A stretch of 64,000 nucleotides of DNA from Massilimicrobiota sp. An134 (GTDB lineage Bacteria; Bacillota_I; Bacilli_A; Erysipelotrichales; Coprobacillaceae), in NCBI RefSeq assembly GCF_002160815.1, contig NZ_NFLH01000001.1, forward strand, positions 143,896 to 207,895. Direction: 5' to 3'. The notes below the pieces were generated by a model that saw only the letters and a program-made list of their open reading frames with translations, had not been told where the DNA came from and did no database searches. The position numbers and the translations under genes are program-made. The number at the start of each line of letters is the position of its first letter. Within the stretch, counting starts at the first letter, position 1. Of the stretch, positions 60,425-64,000 are shown one piece after another.

Positions 60425-61093
60425 ATGAAAGTTACACATTTATATCATAGTGGTTGTTTAGTCGAGTTAGACAATCATTTGCTTTTATTTGATTATTATC
60501 AAGGTGAACTTCACCTTAATCAAGAGAAACCTCTTTATGTTTTTGTTTCTCATCGTCATTATGATCATTATAATCCCAATATTTTTAAAATTCATCATCC
60601 TCAAATCACTTATATTTTATCCAATACACTGCGTCATAAATATGATGCATATTATGTAGATATACATCAAACTTATCAAATAGATGATTTATCTATTTCC
60701 ACACTGCTTTCTACTGATGAAGGATGTGCTTTTCTTGTCCATGTGGAAAATCAGACAATATATCATGCTGGTGATCTTCATTGGTGGCATTGGGAAGGTG
60801 AACCAGAACAAGACAATATATATCAAAAACAGACTTACCTCCAAGAAATCTGTTCTATCAAAGAACCAGTTGATCTTGCTTGTGTTGTTGTGGATATTCG
60901 TCAAGAAAAAGACTATTTATTAGGCTTAAATGCTTTTTTAAGACATGTTCCAACAAAATACATTTTACCAATTCACTATTTTGGACACTATGAAACAACA
61001 AAACTCCTATTACAAGAGCATTTAGACAATCCCTATCATGCTCAAATCCTGCCTGTTACCCATCAAAATCAGACATTTGAAATTCTCGTATAA
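60425..61093 (+). CDS. MBL-fold metallo-hydrolase
   Basis: The 222-residue protein has the metallo-beta-lactamase layout of the UlaG/YtnP-like branch: MKVTHLYHSGCLVEL, SHRHYDHYNP (the HxHxDH-type metal site, here with Arg between the first histidines), a HAGDLHWWHW segment and PIHYFGHYE near the C-terminus. The substrate is unknown. The N-terminus matches other family members, so the ATG at 60425 is very likely the start, yet no ribosome binding site precedes it. The yebC terminator ends right before it. Confidence 0.85.
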   Translation: MKVTHLYHSGCLVELDNHLLLFDYYQGELHLNQEKPLYVFVSHRHYDHYNPNIFKIHHPQITYILSNTLRHKYDAYYVDIHQTYQIDDLSISTLLSTDEGCAFLVHVENQTIYHAGDLHWWHWEGEPEQDNIYQKQTYLQEICSIKEPVDLACVVVDIRQEKDYLLGLNAFLRHVPTKYILPIHYFGHYETTKLLLQEHLDNPYHAQILPVTHQNQTFEILV

Positions 61094-61095
61094 AA

Positions 61096-61121
61096 AGAAC
61101 CTTTCGCACAAAGGTTCTTTG
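61096..61121 (-). terminator. Terminator between the MBL and VOC genes
   Basis: AAAGAACCTT and AAGGTTCTTT form a 10-bp stem with a short loop. On the minus strand it is followed by TTTTTAT after the VOC gene; it may also stop plus-strand transcripts. Confidence 0.8.
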
Positions 61122-61122
61122 C

Positions 61123-61491
61123 TCATTTTTGTGGTACAATTTCCAGCCAGTAATCATCAGGATCATGAATAAAATAAAGTCCCATTGCTTCATTTTCAAA
61201 ACATATGCATCCCATGTCTTGATGCAATTGATGATATGCTTCATAATCATCCACAACAAAACAAATATGACTTTCATTTTCACCTAATTCATAAGCCTGT
61301 GGATGATCTTTTAGCCATGTCAATTCTAATTGAAAAGAAGCTTCACAATCAGTCAGATAAACCAGTTTAAAACTTCCATCTGATGCTTCCTTTTCTCTAA
61401 CAACAGTAAGTCCTAATGCTTTTTGATAAAATGTGATACTTTTTTCTAAGTTTGTAACATTAATGTTACAATGGTTAAATATAGCTTTCAT
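61123..61491 (-). CDS. VOC family (glyoxalase I-like) protein
   Basis: The 122-residue protein has the paired beta-alpha-beta-beta-beta units of the vicinal oxygen chelate fold: FNHCNINVTNLEKSITFYQKALGL in the first half, FQLELT, SHICFVVDD, and the ending YFIHDPDDYWLEIVP. Candidate metal ligands are His7, Glu56, His74 and Glu118. Lactoylglutathione lyase-like activity is possible, but the substrate is open. GAGG precedes the ATG, nine bases after the DUF6440 gene. Confidence 0.88.
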   Translation of the reverse strand: MKAIFNHCNINVTNLEKSITFYQKALGLTVVREKEASDGSFKLVYLTDCEASFQLELTWLKDHPQAYELGENESHICFVVDDYEAYHQLHQDMGCICFENEAMGLYFIHDPDDYWLEIVPQK

Positions 61492-61500
61492 GTCATCCTC

Positions 61501-61695
61501 CTATTCTTCATCTGGAAACACCGTTGTAATAATAGGTTTTCCTTCTCTATCTACCAATACAGTCATTCCAGACCCAACTGTATTACTATGAAATAAATAA
61601 TTCACACCTGTTTCTTTATCTACCCATATTTCTGTTGAACTTGCAAACTTTGATGATTCATATGATTTTACAAATCTTTCATATTTTTTAGCCAT
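61501..61695 (-). CDS. DUF6440 family small protein
   Basis: The 64-residue product reads ERFVKSYESSKFASSTEIWV followed by DKETGVNYLFH and TVLVDREGKPI, which matches the DUF6440 pattern. These short proteins are common in gut Firmicutes and have no known function. AAAGGAG precedes the ATG. It is the first of two genes, followed by the VOC gene. Confidence 0.75.
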   Translation of the reverse strand: MAKKYERFVKSYESSKFASSTEIWVDKETGVNYLFHSNTVGSGMTVLVDREGKPIITTVFPDEE

Positions 61696-61784
61696 TTTTA
61701 TTCTCCTTTAACCTTTCAATCTATAAAAATATTATATCAAATAGAGTTATAAAAAAGAATAAACATTCATATATTTTAACGATT

Positions 61785-61811
61785 TTAGCACTTTTAAAAT
61801 CATAGTGCTAA
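61785..61811. promoter_or_regulatory. CIRCE operator A of groES-groEL
   Basis: TTAGCACTT, nine bases, TAGTGCTAA: a perfectly palindromic CIRCE variant with two mismatches from the usual consensus. It lies upstream of the TATAAT box at 61840-61845. Confidence 0.92.
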
Positions 61812-61839
61812 AAGTTCATATTCAGTTCATATATCATGC

Positions 61840-61845
61840 TATAAT
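61840..61845 (+). promoter_or_regulatory. -10 box of the groES-groEL promoter
   Basis: TATAAT lies between the two CIRCE operators. No good -35 box stands at the normal distance; TTCATA is 19 bases upstream. The start point would fall at about 61852, at the edge of operator B. Confidence 0.65.
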
Positions 61846-61853
61846 AATAGTTG

Positions 61854-61880
61854 TTAGCAAACAAGATATATGAGTGCTAA
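61854..61880. promoter_or_regulatory. CIRCE operator B of groES-groEL
   Basis: TTAGCAAAC, nine bases, GAGTGCTAA: the right arm is perfect and the left arm has two mismatches from TTAGCACTC. It lies in the 5' leader, just before the groES ribosome binding site. Confidence 0.9.
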
Positions 61881-61896
61881 ATAAGGAGGAATACAA

Positions 61897-62157
61897 ATGT
61901 TAAAACCATTACATGATTATGTGATATTAAAAAAAGAAAAAGCTGAAACTCAAACAGCAAGTGGAATCATTTTAACAAGTCCAAAAGAACAAGCAAGCAA
62001 TCAAGCGACTGTTGTCTCTGTTGGGCCTAAATGTGATGAACACTTAAAAGAAGGTATGACTGTTATCTTTAAAGAATATTCAGGAACAAAATTTAAAGAT
62101 AATGATGACGAATATATGATTTTAGAAGAAGAAGATATTTTAGCTATTATTGAATAG
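61897..62157 (+). CDS. groES: Co-chaperonin GroES
   Basis: The 86-residue protein starts [26 protein letters not shown] and has VSVGPKCDE and a [10 protein letters not shown] segment, typical of GroES. The mobile loop is TQTASGIIL. It caps the GroEL cavity. AAGGAGG precedes the ATG, and two CIRCE operators lie upstream. At 86 residues it is slightly shorter than usual. Confidence 0.97.
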   Translation: MLKPLHDYVILKKEKAETQTASGIILTSPKEQASNQATVVSVGPKCDEHLKEGMTVIFKEYSGTKFKDNDDEYMILEEEDILAIIE

Positions 62158-62166
62158 GAGGAATAA

Positions 62167-63786
<1,620 letters not shown>

Positions 63787-63851
63787 TAGAAAAGCAAAAA
63801 ACATAGAGGTTCAATGTCCAATGTCATTAAGTTAAGGACTGAATGACATTC

Positions 63852-63890
63852 GAGGGTTATATTGCAAATATACCCTCTCTCTTTTTTTAT
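63852..63890 (+). terminator. Terminator after groEL
   Basis: GAGGG-TATATT and AATATA-CCCTC pair with one bulged T, followed by TCTCTTTTTTT. A smaller inverted repeat (AATGTCATT against AATGACATT) lies just upstream at about 63820-63850. Confidence 0.8.
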
Positions 63891-63932
63891 TATTTTTCAA
63901 AGAAAAGTATTGACATTGCAACGATAGTGTGC

Positions 63933-63965
63933 GGCCTATTATCAATTTTTTATTGATAATAGGCC
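63933..63965. repeat. Perfect 14-bp inverted repeat at the right edge
   Basis: GGCCTATTATCAAT and ATTGATAATAGGCC form a perfect stem around a loop of five T. TTGACA stands at 63910-63915, and GGAGG at 63988-63992 near the edge may be the ribosome binding site of a gene starting beyond the window. The T-loop placement does not suit a terminator. Confidence 0.6.
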
Positions 63966-64000
63966 AATTGTTTATAGGTATATCTTGGAGGTACTTGATC

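Overview
The window is a contiguous piece of a low-GC Firmicutes chromosome that makes spores. AT-rich codon use, strong AGGAGG-type ribosome binding sites, rho-independent terminators after most transcription units, HrcA/CIRCE heat-shock control and several sporulation genes (cotJ cluster, yqfC-yqfD, a YjcZ-like protein, a CotD-like protein, ylbD) all point that way. Several neighbourhoods match Bacillus order (ylbD-ylbE-ylbF-rsmD-coaD; rsmE-mtaB-rpsU; yqfC-yqfD-phoH; rqcH-gmk; priA-rsmB-rlmN-prpC-prkC-rsgA-rpe-thiN), but each is rearranged or shortened. I infer an anaerobic gut Erysipelotrichia/Coprobacillaceae-type organism (pyruvate phosphate dikinase, no respiratory genes seen); that taxonomic call is inference. 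I see no prophage, insertion sequence, CRISPR array, tRNA or rRNA. No gap between genes exceeds 300 bases.

Layout. 1-5.1 kb (minus): UPF0223 gene, ftsW, ylbD, ylbE, ylbF, rsmD, coaD, pyrB and the start of pyrC, closely packed as one apparent operon. 5.2-9 kb: a YjcZ-like sporulation peptide, peptide deformylase, MetY-type sulfhydrylase, a flavodoxin-like protein, and a cotJ locus in which CotJA and CotJB are joined in one protein, followed by CotJC. 9-20 kb: a membrane protein, a rhomboid protease and a divergent DprA; ppdK; a DEAD-box helicase with a DbpA domain; a GNAT-FolC fusion behind the c-di-AMP receptor darA; an HD dNTPase; mutY. 20-27.5 kb: phoH, yqfD, yqfC, rpsU, deoC, murE, mtaB, an unknown gene and rsmE. 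27.5-41.8 kb: clpB under a promoter carrying two CIRCE operators; then the long gmk-to-degV stretch containing PriA, rRNA methyltransferases, the PrkC/PrpC signalling pair, RsgA, Rpe, ThiN and DegV.

41.8-48.3 kb: rqcH, a CotD-like coat protein with a sigma-K-like promoter, pgeF, the bifunctional NAD(P)HX repair enzyme, a secreted NlpC/P60 hydrolase and a small membrane protein. 48.3-52.9 kb: a complete branched-chain amino acid ABC importer in which the binding-protein gene comes first and is separated from the rest by a terminator. 53-59.5 kb: an FtsX-type ABC exporter with a long coiled coil, and two overlapping FAD-dependent oxidoreductase genes. 59.6-64 kb: yebC, a metallo-hydrolase, a VOC protein, a DUF6440 protein and groES-groEL, again with two CIRCE operators.

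Most of the window is housekeeping. I did not find a convincing undescribed multi-gene system. The points most worth a second look are the GNAT-FolC fusion, the CotJA-CotJB fusion, the paired CIRCE operators on both chaperone promoters, the matching leaders of two coat-type genes, a divergent DprA, and an unexplained perfect hairpin at the right edge.
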